The notes beneath the pieces are model-generated. The model saw only the letters and a program-made list of their open reading frames with translations, ran no database searches and was not told where the DNA came from. The position numbers and the translations under genes are program-made. This document shows positions 37,447 to 47,050 of a stretch of DNA of 64,000 nt, one piece after another. Location of the stretch: the NCBI RefSeq assembly GCF_003991905.1, contig NZ_RSCL01000002.1:339142-403141 (forward strand), given 5' to 3'. Each line of letters begins with the position of its first letter. Position 1 is the first letter of the stretch. Source of the DNA: Dulcicalothrix desertica PCC 7102 (GTDB lineage: Bacteria > Cyanobacteriota > Cyanobacteriia > Cyanobacteriales > Nostocaceae).

Positions 37447-38595
37447 ATAAACAGGCGTTCATTGTGTGAGACAGGCGAAACAGTTCTTAATAATATCACT
37501 CTTATTCACTATTGCACCACAATCTTTTTAAATACTTGCCTTGAATATTAAGTCTCATATTTTTTTACCTCTGTGCTAAAAGCTTTGCTAGAGTAAAACT
37601 GCCATTTGAGTCCTCTATCAGGGAAAATTCTAGCAGCAAATAATGATTCGACGCTGATTATAAATCTTTTGTGTTAAAGGCGCCATTTTACTCCGAAAGC
37701 GAGTTGCGGTAAACGAATGTCTCCATAGACAACCTGCATCTGGCATTTGCCGCTCAGATGTGGCGCCGAGTATATATATATCGTCTATCGTCTATTCGTT
37801 AATAATATTTTCGCTATTTTTGAAATTAGCTTGAAAACTTTTAGGACTTGCGCTGCATAAACCTGGTTTCTAGGTTTTCATGCGTAAGTCCTGACTTTAT
37901 TATTTCGTTAATACTAATGTTATTTATTTAACAAGTATGTTATTTACTGTAAAGTTACTTTAAATATTGTTTTAAGTTAATATAAATCAATTTTAGTTAA
38001 ATCTCTGTAAGCCTATCTATGCAATGATTATAGCGGATAAATTTCCAGCTATAATTTTGTTAAAACTAATTGATAATAGTAATACATAATACATTTTACT
38101 GGTACTAATTATCGAAATAAATTTAAATTTTGCTTGATTATATTTTATACTACAGTCCGTAGTATAAACGTTTTTTTACAATTATTTACATGCCTTACGT
38201 TATTAAAATGATATTTAATCTAACAGAAACCGGGCAACAGTCACAAAATTTTCGCTATAAACCTCTAATTTATCGTACAGAAGCCCGGTTTATGCAGGGC
38301 TTCTTGCGAATGCAAGATATAAGCAATATTATTTGCTAATTTTGAGATGAGCATGTTGGTATTTCATCATACTGAGGGTTGATGTTGTTCTAACTAGAAA
38401 GGTGCAGAAGCTAGGTTGACGTGTGCTTTCCTCAGCTTCTGGAGCTTTTACGAATGATTGTCAGTCAACTCAATAACAGTCTATTAATTTTCGTGTTAAG
38501 ACGATTGAATTGACGGACATTCTGGGTTAAAGACGCAATCTGCTTACATAATTGGTTGTAGGCGTAGATTTGTCAGTAGGAGTGAAAATTTAATA
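37447..38595. other. Long intergenic region with repeats and hairpins
   Basis: About 1.15 kb without a supported gene. It holds two GGCGCC sites (37679, 37761), a TA dinucleotide run near 37771, and a degenerate AGGACTTGCGC...GCGTAAGTCCT hairpin at about 37841-37893. It also holds a terminator-like hairpin at 38144-38168, a decayed AGAAACCGGG...CCCGGTTT pair at 38225-38291, and a CAGAAGCT/AGCTTCTG stem (38405-38412 with 38434-38441). The uvrA promoter should lie near the left end. A small RNA is possible but not shown. Confidence 0.55.
38144..38175 (+). terminator. Terminator-like AT-rich hairpin with T run
   Basis: TTTATACTAC (38144-38153) and GTAGTATAAA (38159-38168) form a perfect 10-bp stem around loop AGTCC, followed by CG and a run of seven Ts. 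No gene on the plus strand ends nearby, so it could end an unannotated small transcript starting in this spacer. Confidence 0.5.
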
Positions 38596-38880
38596 TCATT
38601 TGGCAGAAGCAGCTTTTTTTGCTCTTGTAGTTGTCTTGGCAACTCCGGTGCGAGGCTGTTTAGCTGGAGGCTTTCTCTTGGTGGTTTTAGCTTTAACAAC
38701 TGCTTCAGATGAAGGTTTTTCAACTTTTTGTTTTGGCGGTCGGCATGTTTCGCAATAGAGTGGTTGTGAGGGAAAACAAATCCGCTCTGCTACTAAGTTG
38801 CATTCTTTGCAGACGAAGCGGTAAAGTTTTTGTCGAATGATACGAACATGAGCCTTAACAAAAATTTCCTTAGTTTCCAC
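38596..38880 (-). CDS. Zinc-ribbon-like protein with basic tail
   Basis: This 94-residue protein has an N-terminal domain with two CxxC pairs, CKEC and CETC, spaced 17 residues apart around FPSQPLY: a likely zinc ribbon. The tail (residues 51-94) is rich in Lys, Ala, Pro and Thr (TTKRKPPAKQPRTGVAKTTT), like histone H1 or other DNA/RNA-binding tails. The start is GTG at 38880, with AAGGAA about 10 bases before it. Its start codon is 36 bases from the divergent gene on the plus strand, so the two share a very short control region. Function is unknown; nucleic-acid binding is an inference. Confidence 0.75.
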   Translation of the reverse strand: METKEIFVKAHVRIIRQKLYRFVCKECNLVAERICFPSQPLYCETCRPPKQKVEKPSSEAVVKAKTTKRKPPAKQPRTGVAKTTTRAKKAASAK

Positions 38881-38916
38881 TTTGTTTTATTCCTTTGAAA
38901 TTAGGTAACTACTACT

Positions 38917-39594
38917 ATGACTGATTCACCTGAGATGCTAAGTTTGCTGTCGGCAGAACGCGACCGCTACATACTGGAGGCAGTTGATTTAGAGCGGCGC
39001 TTGTCTTTCATCCGACATCAGATTAATTCTCTAGATGGTCTAATATCAGGTTATGCCCAAGAAGACCAGATGTATCATCCTTTAGGTCGGTTATCTAGTT
39101 TATCTTCTACTCAAGCATACCTTCAGGATAGTCTGAGTCAACTTAATCGACATCATTATGAGGCTGCTGCCTCACCAATTATAGAAACGGCATCCCCAAC
39201 TTCGACGAATAGCGCCGCTCCTCAATCAGCTACGACCAATCTAGCCGCGAAACCGCCCAAACCAGACATCTCTGATATTCCCAAGCTTCACATATCTAGA
39301 AAACCAAGTACAATACCTCTACTGGCGCAATATCAAGATTACTCTGTTCAGAATGCAATTCTGATATTAATGCGGTATAACCCTACAACACACTTTCACG
39401 TCGATGCAATCGTCCGTGATTTGTATGGTGATGGATTGGATGAAGAGCAATTTAAAATCGCAAAAGCGACAGTAAGTAAAATGCTCTCAACGGGTACTCA
39501 AGCAAGATTATGGTACCGAGTGTTACATACGCAAGGTGTCTACACATTAACTTACGAAAAAGGTGTCACAAGTAAACCGCCAAAAGGGAAGTAA
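38917..39594 (+). CDS. Hypothetical protein with coiled coil and winged-helix-like end
   Basis: I do not recognise a named family in this 225-residue protein. Residues 1-50 form a charged helix (LLSAERDRYILEAVDLERRL) suited to coiled-coil pairing. A low-complexity Ser/Thr/Pro/Ala linker follows (about 85-125). The C-terminal region (about 140-215) looks like a compact helix-rich domain: NAILILMRYNPTTHFHVDAI, then YGDGLDEEQFKIAKATVSKM and LWYRVLHTQGVYTLT. Its last strands resemble the wing of a winged helix. It is divergent from the zinc-ribbon gene, and the two may be co-regulated. Confidence 0.7.
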   Translation: MTDSPEMLSLLSAERDRYILEAVDLERRLSFIRHQINSLDGLISGYAQEDQMYHPLGRLSSLSSTQAYLQDSLSQLNRHHYEAAASPIIETASPTSTNSAAPQSATTNLAAKPPKPDISDIPKLHISRKPSTIPLLAQYQDYSVQNAILILMRYNPTTHFHVDAIVRDLYGDGLDEEQFKIAKATVSKMLSTGTQARLWYRVLHTQGVYTLTYEKGVTSKPPKGK

Positions 39595-39723
39595 GAACTT
39601 GGGGAAAGGATAAAGGGTAAAGATGACAGGGGATACAAAAAATTCACTGTTTATCTTCCCATTTCCTTTCTACCTAACATTATTTCCCTTTTCAGTTTTC
39701 CCTTTCCCCCTAATTAAGAATTT
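39595..39723. repeat. Purine/pyrimidine self-complementary spacer
   Basis: The spacer begins with purine-rich GGGGAAAGG...AAAGGG and ends with pyrimidine-rich TTTTCCCTTTCCCCC, so its ends can pair over about 20 bases. This could end the transcript of the 225-residue gene. The arrangement resembles the psaX 3' hairpin. Confidence 0.4.
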
Positions 39724-42063
39724 ATGACAACACTTACTTGGCAATCACCACCTCCACCTATTAATCAAATTTTAGATGCACCAGCACCGACAACGGTATT
39801 GCTATCTCCTAACCAAGAATGGTTAGTTGAGTTAGAACAGCCTTTACTTTCTTCAATTGCAGAATTGGCTGAACCGCAAATACCACTGGCTGGATTTTTA
39901 CTAAATCCACGTACTAATGCACCGTTCCGTTATAATCAATACCACAGTATAAAAATTAAGGCTGTTTGCTCAACAACTTTTAATGATATATCACTGCCAG
40001 AAAATCCTCGGATTAGTTTTTTAAAGTGGGCGCCAGATGGTGAAAAGTTAGCATTTACAATTACTACAGACTCAGGTTTAGAGTTGTGGGTGGTTGAACT
40101 AGCAACGCTGAATACAAAGCGTTTAACTGAGCCAATTTTGAATGCTGCATACGGGGCGCCACACCGTTGGTTATCGAATGATACATTAATATGTAAATTT
40201 ATTTCTACAGAACGCGGTGAAGCCCCAATAAAATCGCCGATACCAACGGCGCCAATGATAGAAGAGAATTTAGGTAGAAAAACTCCCAGCCGTACTTATA
40301 CAAATTTACTCGAAAGTCCTCACGATGAAACTTTATTTGAATATTACATATCATCAAGTTTGAATAAAGTAACTTTGGATGGTAAAAGTACGCAGATAGT
40401 TTCCCCTCGTCTAATAGATGAAGCTAGACCTTCACCGGATGGTAATTATATCTTATTAACAACTTTACATAGACCATTTTCGTATCAATTACCAGCATCT
40501 TATTTTCCCAAACGTATTGAAATACTCAATGCTAACGGTGAGTTGGTTCGTGAAATAGCTGATTTACCCCTTGCTGACAACATTTCAATTAAATTTGATG
40601 CAGTCCGACCTGGGAAACGACGAGTTTTTTGGCGCCCCGACCAAGCTTGTGTACTACACTGGGTTGAAGCTTTAGATGAGGGAGACCCAACACGCGATGT
40701 TAATTATCGAGATGCCTTATTTGTACTAGATGCACCTTTCGATAAAGAACCAAAACAACTTTGGCAATGTGAGTATAGATTTCAACATGTAGCGTGGGGA
40801 CGTGAAGATGTCGCTTTAGTTTGGGAAAAGTGGTTCGATAGTCGTAAACAGCGTGTTTGGCGTATCAATCCGCAAAACAGTGAAACACCCCCAATATTGC
40901 TTTTTGACCGTAGTTTTGAAGACAAGTACAATGACCCAGGTGTTCCAATTTCGACACACGGAAAATATGGTCGTGATGTAATTAGATTTACCGAAGATGG
41001 AAGTAGTATATATTTAAATGGTCGAGGCGCCTCTCCATTGGGAGTATATCCATTTTTAGATAAATTTAATTTGGATACAAAGCAACGAACACGATTATGG
41101 CAGTGTGAAGACCCTTACTTTGAGTCAGTAATTGATATATTAGACTCAGAAGCACAAACATTAATAACTAGGCGCCAGTCTCAAACCGAACCACCAAATT
41201 ACTATCTTAAGAACGGTAACACTGAACCTGTTTTGTTAACAAATTATCAAGACCCAGCACCACAACTGGCACAGCTACAAAAAGAACTTGTGCAATATCA
41301 GCGTGCAGATGGAGTCAAACTATCAGCAACGTTATATTTACCACCTAACTATGATGTTAATCGTGATGGTACCTTACCTTGTGTTTTTTGGGTATATCCA
41401 GAAGAGTTTAAAGACCGTGAATTTGCAGGGCAGGTAACAACCGCAACTAACACCTTTAGTCGTCCAATGCGTGACTCGGTATTATTTTTACTTACCCAAG
41501 GTTATGCAATTCTTTCTGGTCCAACTATTCCAATTGTTGGAGAAGGTGACACCGAACCGAATGATACTTATGTTGAACAATTAATTGCAGGCGCCGAAGC
41601 TGCTGTAAATTATGTAGTTAAACGTGGTATTGCCGACCCAAATCGCATTGGTATTGGTGGTCACTCATATGGAGCTTTTACAACAGTAAATTTACTAGCA
41701 CATACAAATTTATTTAAAATTGGCATTGCTAGAAGTGGAGCCTATAACAGAACACTAACACCGTTTGGGTTTCAAGGTGAACAACGAAATTACTGGGAAG
41801 CGGCGGATACGTATAATAATATGTCACCATTTACCCATGCAAATAAAGTTAAGGCGCCACTATTATTAATACACGGAGAAAAAGATAGTAATCCGGGTAC
41901 ATATCCTTTGCAAACCGAGCGACTTTATGAAGCACTCAAAGGTTTGGGTGCAACAGTACGTTATGTAGTTTTACCATATGAAGACCACGGCTATCGGTCG
42001 CACGAAGCCGTGGGTCATACACTTTGGGAAATGGTAAATTGGTGCGATAAATATTTGAAGTAG
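39724..42063 (+). CDS. S9 family peptidase, glutamyl endopeptidase type
   Basis: This 779-residue protein is a prolyl-oligopeptidase-clan serine peptidase, most like the chloroplast glutamyl endopeptidase CGEP group (S9D). The N-terminal beta-propeller spans about residues 20-520 (FLKWAPDGEKLAFT, DEARPSPDGNYILL). The alpha/beta hydrolase domain carries the nucleophile in IGGHSYGAFTT near 648, the Asp in HGEKDSNPGTYP near 721 and the His in YEDHGYR near 755. There is no signal peptide, so it acts in the cytosol. The stop codon TAG is the second to fourth bases of a GTAGAGACG palindrome. Confidence 0.9.
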   Translation: MTTLTWQSPPPPINQILDAPAPTTVLLSPNQEWLVELEQPLLSSIAELAEPQIPLAGFLLNPRTNAPFRYNQYHSIKIKAVCSTTFNDISLPENPRISFLKWAPDGEKLAFTITTDSGLELWVVELATLNTKRLTEPILNAAYGAPHRWLSNDTLICKFISTERGEAPIKSPIPTAPMIEENLGRKTPSRTYTNLLESPHDETLFEYYISSSLNKVTLDGKSTQIVSPRLIDEARPSPDGNYILLTTLHRPFSYQLPASYFPKRIEILNANGELVREIADLPLADNISIKFDAVRPGKRRVFWRPDQACVLHWVEALDEGDPTRDVNYRDALFVLDAPFDKEPKQLWQCEYRFQHVAWGREDVALVWEKWFDSRKQRVWRINPQNSETPPILLFDRSFEDKYNDPGVPISTHGKYGRDVIRFTEDGSSIYLNGRGASPLGVYPFLDKFNLDTKQRTRLWQCEDPYFESVIDILDSEAQTLITRRQSQTEPPNYYLKNGNTEPVLLTNYQDPAPQLAQLQKELVQYQRADGVKLSATLYLPPNYDVNRDGTLPCVFWVYPEEFKDREFAGQVTTATNTFSRPMRDSVLFLLTQGYAILSGPTIPIVGEGDTEPNDTYVEQLIAGAEAAVNYVVKRGIADPNRIGIGGHSYGAFTTVNLLAHTNLFKIGIARSGAYNRTLTPFGFQGEQRNYWEAADTYNNMSPFTHANKVKAPLLLIHGEKDSNPGTYPLQTERLYEALKGLGATVRYVVLPYEDHGYRSHEAVGHTLWEMVNWCDKYLK

Positions 42064-42087
42064 AGACGTGATTAATCACGTCTCTAC
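42060..42087. repeat. GTAGAGACG palindrome family, copy 2
   Basis: It is identical to the copy at 31189-31216. It supplies the stop codon of the S9 peptidase gene and ends 4 bases from the stop codon of the convergent PA14 protein gene, so it may be a shared bidirectional terminator. Confidence 0.85.
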
Positions 42088-42090
42088 ATT

Positions 42091-45000
42091 TTATGCTGGG
42101 CGCCAACGGCTAATTGTACCTGCTGCGATATCAGCAAAATATAAGTTACCGTCGCGTCCAGATGTAATTTGCACTGGGGAGTTTAGGTTGGGGTTGGTAA
42201 ATTCATCGAAGCGTCGAATTGAAACAAATTGGCCGTTACCGTCAAGAGTTATGTTGTCAACTGTTCCTTGACTGATGTCGGCAATGAATAAGGTGTTTTG
42301 GTAAACCGATGGGAAAGTATTACCCGTGTAAAAATCACCCATAACTATTGCATTAGAACTTGTGTGCTTATAACCGTAAATTGGCGCCGTTACTGGTTGT
42401 CCACTACTATAAAATGCTTGTGCGGGTGGAAGACTAAAGTATTCGGGTTGCTGTAAGCTGATAGCGTTGCCACCTTCAAAATATGGCCAGCCAAAATTTT
42501 GACCTTTACCCGCGTTGATTTCTTCCCAAGTTTTCCAACCAACATCTCCTATATATGGTCTGTTTGTTGGGTTGATAGTAAAGCGGAAGGGGTTGCGTAA
42601 CCCAGAGTTGAAAACTTTTGAGCGGTTGCTGTTAGGATTTGCGGCATCATAGAATGGGTTGTCTGAAACACCATTTCCTGTGATGGGGTCTATTCGTAGC
42701 ATTTTACCCGATAAGTTATTAATGTCTTGAACTCTAATAGTGCGCGGGTCTACACGGTTATATGATGTTCCATCACCATTGGTTATATAAAGTTTGCCAT
42801 CACTACCAAATTTCATGTAACCAATCGAATGTGATTCGCTATCAGTCGCTAAATAATCTTCTACATTTATTAAATTATTGAGATTATTGTAGTAATCTTG
42901 CATATTGGTAAACAATTGACCACTACTGTTGATAATTCCTGATGGTGCAAAATTAGCAGCGTAGTCTATATTACCGTTTGCATCGGCTTTAATATCGGTA
43001 CTGTTACCGTCTGGACGACTTGTAAATTGCCAGTTACTGTTTTTACCAAGTAATACTTCTCGATTATCAGTAGCTGTACTGTTAGCGTCAAATATTATAT
43101 CGCCATTAGCGTTAGTTGTTGCTCTCAAGCGTAGCAATCTTGAAGGACGATTTCCTGTATTGTCTCGGTCATCAAGAACAGAGTTGGGATTATTTGCGGG
43201 GTTGCTAATATTAGTTTCTGGTGGGTCGTAAGTATAAAGTAAGTACACATAAGGATTATTTTGGAAATCGGGATGAACTGCTATTGCCAACAAACCACGG
43301 TCACGCACATCATTGACTTCTTCATTCAAATCAACAAATGGTGTAGTTTGTAGTTCTCCGTTTCTGTATACCCTGACAATTCCATTTTTCTGAGCAATTA
43401 ATAAGTTATTGGTGTTTGGTATCCAATCAAACGATGTTGGTTGTGTTAACCCACCTACTACTACTTCGCGCGCAAAACTTCCTGGGTCATTATCAATAAT
43501 GGTGATTTCTGAGCTATTCTGACCGTTCAACGTTACTCCCACAGGGTTGCCGAACTGAAAAGAAAATGTCTCATTCGCTTCCCCAAGGGTGTCATTGATA
43601 ATTGGGATGGAAATAGTTTTGGTACGTTCTCCAACTGCAAAATTTAGGGTTCCGGTTACTGGTTGATAATCTGAATCGGCTTGTGCAGTTCCCGGTACGG
43701 TAATATAATCTACGCTAGCGGCGCCTGTTACTAAACCACGTTTGACAACTACCGTAGTGACACCATCACCCTCATTAACAATTGGCGAACTAAAGGTTAA
43801 ATAAGTTCGGTCGTCATCATCTATTGCAATTCTGACGGTTCGCTGTGGTCCGAGATTTGCATCTGTTGTTTGGTCTATTACAAATGTGAAGGTTTCATCA
43901 TTTTCAGGTAATGAATCCTCAATAATTGGAATTGATACTAGCTTACTAGTTTCGCCTGGAGCAAAAGTCACCTCTCCACTAACTTTAGTGAAATCAATAT
44001 TTTCGGTAGCGGTATCAGCAGCAGTTGTATATTTCACCGTTGACGTCAAATTCAAATCTTCGCCAAATCTTTGAATTTCTACAACTGCGGCGCCATCACC
44101 TTCAGCAACGCTTACAGGAACTTGTCCAAGGCGAATAGTTGGCTTTAGAGGTGGTAAGTAAAGTTGTGTGGAAGGAATAAATTGTCGAGTTTGTGTTGGA
44201 CTAGACCACTCCAACCTAGCTACGGCGCCACCTGCATTTTCGTAGTATTCAATCTCGATATCATATTTCTGACCTGCTTCGAGAGCAATGGTACCTTGAC
44301 TTACAGTCGGAGGTTGGTCAAAAAAGCGGCTAATAATTTGTGTACCGTTAACCTTGACTCGAATACCATCGTCACTTGTCGTGTAAAAAGTATAAGTTTC
44401 GGTGTATTTAGGTTCAACTCGACCAGTCCAGCGAATTGAAAATGTATCTGGGGCAATTAATACGTTTGGAGAACCTCCACCAAAATTAAAATTAACAGAT
44501 GAGTCAGTACGAGTTAGCTTTAAATTTGTAAAGTTCTCATTGTCGTAGTACTCACCCCTGAGTCCTGTACCTGTGCCAGCAATATCAACAAAGAATCTAC
44601 CAAGGGTTGCCCCAGCAGCAAAATTACCATTGATATCACTTACTTCACTTCGTTGAAGCGAAATATCATAAAAACCGTTACTAGTTGCACTCCAAGTAGT
44701 CAGGGGTGCATTAATTCGGTAAGTGGCAATGCGAGGAGTTCCGTTAGTTGTATTACCACTGCTACTAACGTATTGTGCTAACTGACTAAATCCATTTGGT
44801 CCAGTAACTAAGACATCAGTATTACCAAAGCTAGCAACGTTCACCCCGACATTATCACTGTAGGTGACAGTGAAAGTGTAATCATTGCCTCCTGCTGAGT
44901 CGATGTTTGTAGCGTTAAGAGTTGCTGTTGGCGCCACTCCTTCAACATAAAGTTGTGATTGAGGAATGATTTGTTTAACTTGGCTATTGCTTGACCAAGC

Positions 45001-46290
45001 TAATCTAGAAACTGCTAATCCACCGTTTTCGTAGTAATCAAGTCTAATATCGTATTTTTTACCTGCTTCAAGTAAAATTTTCTGGCTTGCCACTTCAGTT
45101 GCTGCTTGGTCACGGAAGTTATTAATAACTAATTGGTTATTAACCCATAATCTGGCGCCATCATCTGAAGTTGTGTAGAAAGTATATTCCTCGTTGAATT
45201 TTGCTTCAACTTGACCAGTCCATCGAACTGAAAATGTATCTGGAGCAATTGATGGGTCGGGAGAACCAGTACCAAAGTTAAAATTTACAGTTGGGTCTGT
45301 GCGAGTAACTCTAAGATTAGTAAAATCTCTGTTATCGTAATATTCACCCTTTAACCCTGTACCAGTACCCGCAATACTAAAAGTGACTAGACCGAGATTT
45401 TGTGACAAAGCGAAATTATTTGCTGTATCTTTAACTTGGTTTGGTTCTAGCGTCACCGTATAACCACCTACATCAGCAAAGTCCCAAGTTCCATCAGGTG
45501 CTAAGATACGATAATTTGCTGTATTGAAAGTACCATTTGTATTCGGTTCAACACCTAAAAAAGTTGCGACTTGGTTAAACCCGTTTAGACCTGTGACTCG
45601 AATGGCATTGTTTAAACTGCTAACATCAACAGCAGCATCATCAGCATAAACGACGCTGAAAGTGTAATCACTGGTGTTAACTGTTGGGGTAGTAGTTGCT
45701 TTTAGTTCAGCAACAGGCGCCGCAGGTGAATATAATTGTGATTGAGGAATAATTTCTTTAGCTTGACTTAGACTCGACCAAGCTAACCTAGAAATACTGA
45801 GTCCACCATTTTCATAGTAATCGAGTCTAATATCATACTTTTTACCTGCTTCAAGTGTAATTTGCTGACTTGCAATTTCAGTGGCCGCTTGGTCACGATA
45901 ATTATTAATAATTAACTGATTATTAACCCACAACCTAATACCATCATCTGAAGTAGTGTAGAAAGTATAATTTTCGTTGTATTGTGCTTCGACTTGACCA
46001 GTCCAGCGAATAGAAAATGTATCTGGAGCAATTAATGAACTTGGAGAACTGCTACCAAAGTTAAAATTAATTGTTGAGTCTGCGCGTGCGAGTTTGAGAT
46101 TTGTAAAATCAATATTGTCGTAGTACTCACCGCGTAAACCATTGCCTGCGCCTGATGCTAAAATGCTACTGCTACTACGATTTGATTGACCAAATGTTTT
46201 AGATATATCTAATGTATTTAAGGTATTTATAGGCGATATCAATGACGAAATTGATGTCAAACTATTATTGTCGCTGACACGATTGTTCAT
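42091..46290 (-). CDS. PA14x3 - Calx-beta x2 - PQQ sugar dehydrogenase-like protein
   Basis: This is a 1399-residue mosaic. Three PA14 domains lie at about 51-190, 315-455 and 577-715, each starting GL(R/K)GEYYDN and containing YTFYTTSDDG and WVNNQLIINN or a variant. Between them are short Ig-like strands. Two Calx-beta domains follow (about 720-935, VSVAEGDGAAVVEI and PIVNEGDGVTTVVV). The C-terminal region (about 940-1399) is a soluble glucose/sorbosone dehydrogenase-type beta-propeller: PTSFDWIPNTNNLLIAQKNG, GLLAIAVHPDF and GLRNPFRFTINP. Known relatives oxidise sugars with PQQ, usually outside the cell. No cleavable signal peptide is seen, so export by a type I-like system is possible (inference). 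PA14 domains suggest glycan binding. Confidence 0.88.
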   Translation of the reverse strand: MNNRVSDNNSLTSISSLISPINTLNTLDISKTFGQSNRSSSSILASGAGNGLRGEYYDNIDFTNLKLARADSTINFNFGSSSPSSLIAPDTFSIRWTGQVEAQYNENYTFYTTSDDGIRLWVNNQLIINNYRDQAATEIASQQITLEAGKKYDIRLDYYENGGLSISRLAWSSLSQAKEIIPQSQLYSPAAPVAELKATTTPTVNTSDYTFSVVYADDAAVDVSSLNNAIRVTGLNGFNQVATFLGVEPNTNGTFNTANYRILAPDGTWDFADVGGYTVTLEPNQVKDTANNFALSQNLGLVTFSIAGTGTGLKGEYYDNRDFTNLRVTRTDPTVNFNFGTGSPDPSIAPDTFSVRWTGQVEAKFNEEYTFYTTSDDGARLWVNNQLVINNFRDQAATEVASQKILLEAGKKYDIRLDYYENGGLAVSRLAWSSNSQVKQIIPQSQLYVEGVAPTATLNATNIDSAGGNDYTFTVTYSDNVGVNVASFGNTDVLVTGPNGFSQLAQYVSSSGNTTNGTPRIATYRINAPLTTWSATSNGFYDISLQRSEVSDINGNFAAGATLGRFFVDIAGTGTGLRGEYYDNENFTNLKLTRTDSSVNFNFGGGSPNVLIAPDTFSIRWTGRVEPKYTETYTFYTTSDDGIRVKVNGTQIISRFFDQPPTVSQGTIALEAGQKYDIEIEYYENAGGAVARLEWSSPTQTRQFIPSTQLYLPPLKPTIRLGQVPVSVAEGDGAAVVEIQRFGEDLNLTSTVKYTTAADTATENIDFTKVSGEVTFAPGETSKLVSIPIIEDSLPENDETFTFVIDQTTDANLGPQRTVRIAIDDDDRTYLTFSSPIVNEGDGVTTVVVKRGLVTGAASVDYITVPGTAQADSDYQPVTGTLNFAVGERTKTISIPIINDTLGEANETFSFQFGNPVGVTLNGQNSSEITIIDNDPGSFAREVVVGGLTQPTSFDWIPNTNNLLIAQKNGIVRVYRNGELQTTPFVDLNEEVNDVRDRGLLAIAVHPDFQNNPYVYLLYTYDPPETNISNPANNPNSVLDDRDNTGNRPSRLLRLRATTNANGDIIFDANSTATDNREVLLGKNSNWQFTSRPDGNSTDIKADANGNIDYAANFAPSGIINSSGQLFTNMQDYYNNLNNLINVEDYLATDSESHSIGYMKFGSDGKLYITNGDGTSYNRVDPRTIRVQDINNLSGKMLRIDPITGNGVSDNPFYDAANPNSNRSKVFNSGLRNPFRFTINPTNRPYIGDVGWKTWEEINAGKGQNFGWPYFEGGNAISLQQPEYFSLPPAQAFYSSGQPVTAPIYGYKHTSSNAIVMGDFYTGNTFPSVYQNTLFIADISQGTVDNITLDGNGQFVSIRRFDEFTNPNLNSPVQITSGRDGNLYFADIAAGTISRWRPA

Positions 46291-46464
46291 TATCTAATTA
46301 AAATTCAAGATGAAAGAATACCAACTAGCTTTCTCAGTAATATCCCATACTGAACTGATACGTCTACTCTGTTTGATTTAATTAACTCAATATTTATACT
46401 GAAATCTTTTTTGTAAAAACTATACAAATACTTTAAAATCTCTATACAAAAAATTATTCTCCGT

Positions 46465-46537
46465 GCCCTCTGTGCCTCTGTGGTAATATAAAAGACTTTA
46501 CCTATTTACTACAGAGACGCAGAGAGCGCAGAGAGTA
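46465..46537. repeat. CTCTGTGCCTCTGTGG inverted repeat
   Basis: CTCTGTGCCTCTGTGGTA on the left and ACTACAGAGACGCAGAGAG on the right can pair imperfectly over 30 bases of spacer. A single related word occurs at about 6218-6241. It is a dispersed spacer repeat. Confidence 0.6.
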
Positions 46538-46541
46538 AGAA

Positions 46542-46688
46542 TTAACGCATACTTCTTATACCCTTAGATATATAGATTAATAAGAAACCAGCTATAGTCA
46601 TACCACCCCAATGCCAGTCAATAAAAGTTGATGTCAAACTTGTTACTATTAATGCGGTAATCAGACTAAACTTAAATGATTGCGGCAT
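46542..46688 (-). CDS. Possible small membrane protein (48 residues)
   Basis: The frame encodes MPQSFKFSLITALIVTSLTS, then TFIDWHWGGM and TIAGFLLIYISKGIRSMR. It has two hydrophobic stretches separated by an aromatic hinge, and a basic end: the layout of a small two-helix membrane protein. There is no clear ribosome-binding site. It lies in a spacer between two larger genes. I cannot link it to a family, so it is kept with low confidence. Confidence 0.4.
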   Translation of the reverse strand: MPQSFKFSLITALIVTSLTSTFIDWHWGGMTIAGFLLIYISKGIRSMR

Positions 46689-46817
46689 AACTTTTAAAAC
46701 GTCAAAATAACAATTATGCAAATTTTAATAAATGTTGCAATACATATATCATTGCATGGAACTTTGAGAGGATAAAAGCATAAGCAGAATGGACTTTACC
46801 TTTGATTGGAGGTCGTT

Positions 46818-47048
46818 ATGAATGTGAAAATGATTATGTTTTCAGGTATTTTGACTGCATTAGCTGGTTCTGTAATTGGATTAGCAGGCGCCCGAATTGG
46901 TCAAAACGATTTTAATCAGTTAAGATTTGAGAGCGAGTACTATCGAAATCTGTACAATAAATACGTACTAATAGGAGCAAAAATAGGATTTGCAGTTGGA
47001 GTAGCTCAAGAGTGCGTGCGTGAACTCCAAATGCAACAAGAAGAATAG
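46818..47048 (+). CDS. Small hypothetical membrane-associated protein
   Basis: The 76-residue protein starts MNVKMIMFSGILTALAGSVI with a glycine-rich hydrophobic helix (about 6-27). A polar middle with Tyr and Arg (FESEYYRNLYNKYV) and a second short hydrophobic piece (IGAKIGFAVGVAQECV) follow. GGAGG at 46808-46812 lies 5 bases before the ATG at 46818. An in-frame TTG at 46806 is less likely because it would overlap the ribosome-binding site. It is convergent with the GUN4 gene, two bases apart. Function is unknown. Confidence 0.65.
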   Translation: MNVKMIMFSGILTALAGSVIGLAGARIGQNDFNQLRFESEYYRNLYNKYVLIGAKIGFAVGVAQECVRELQMQQEE

Positions 47049-47050
47049 TT

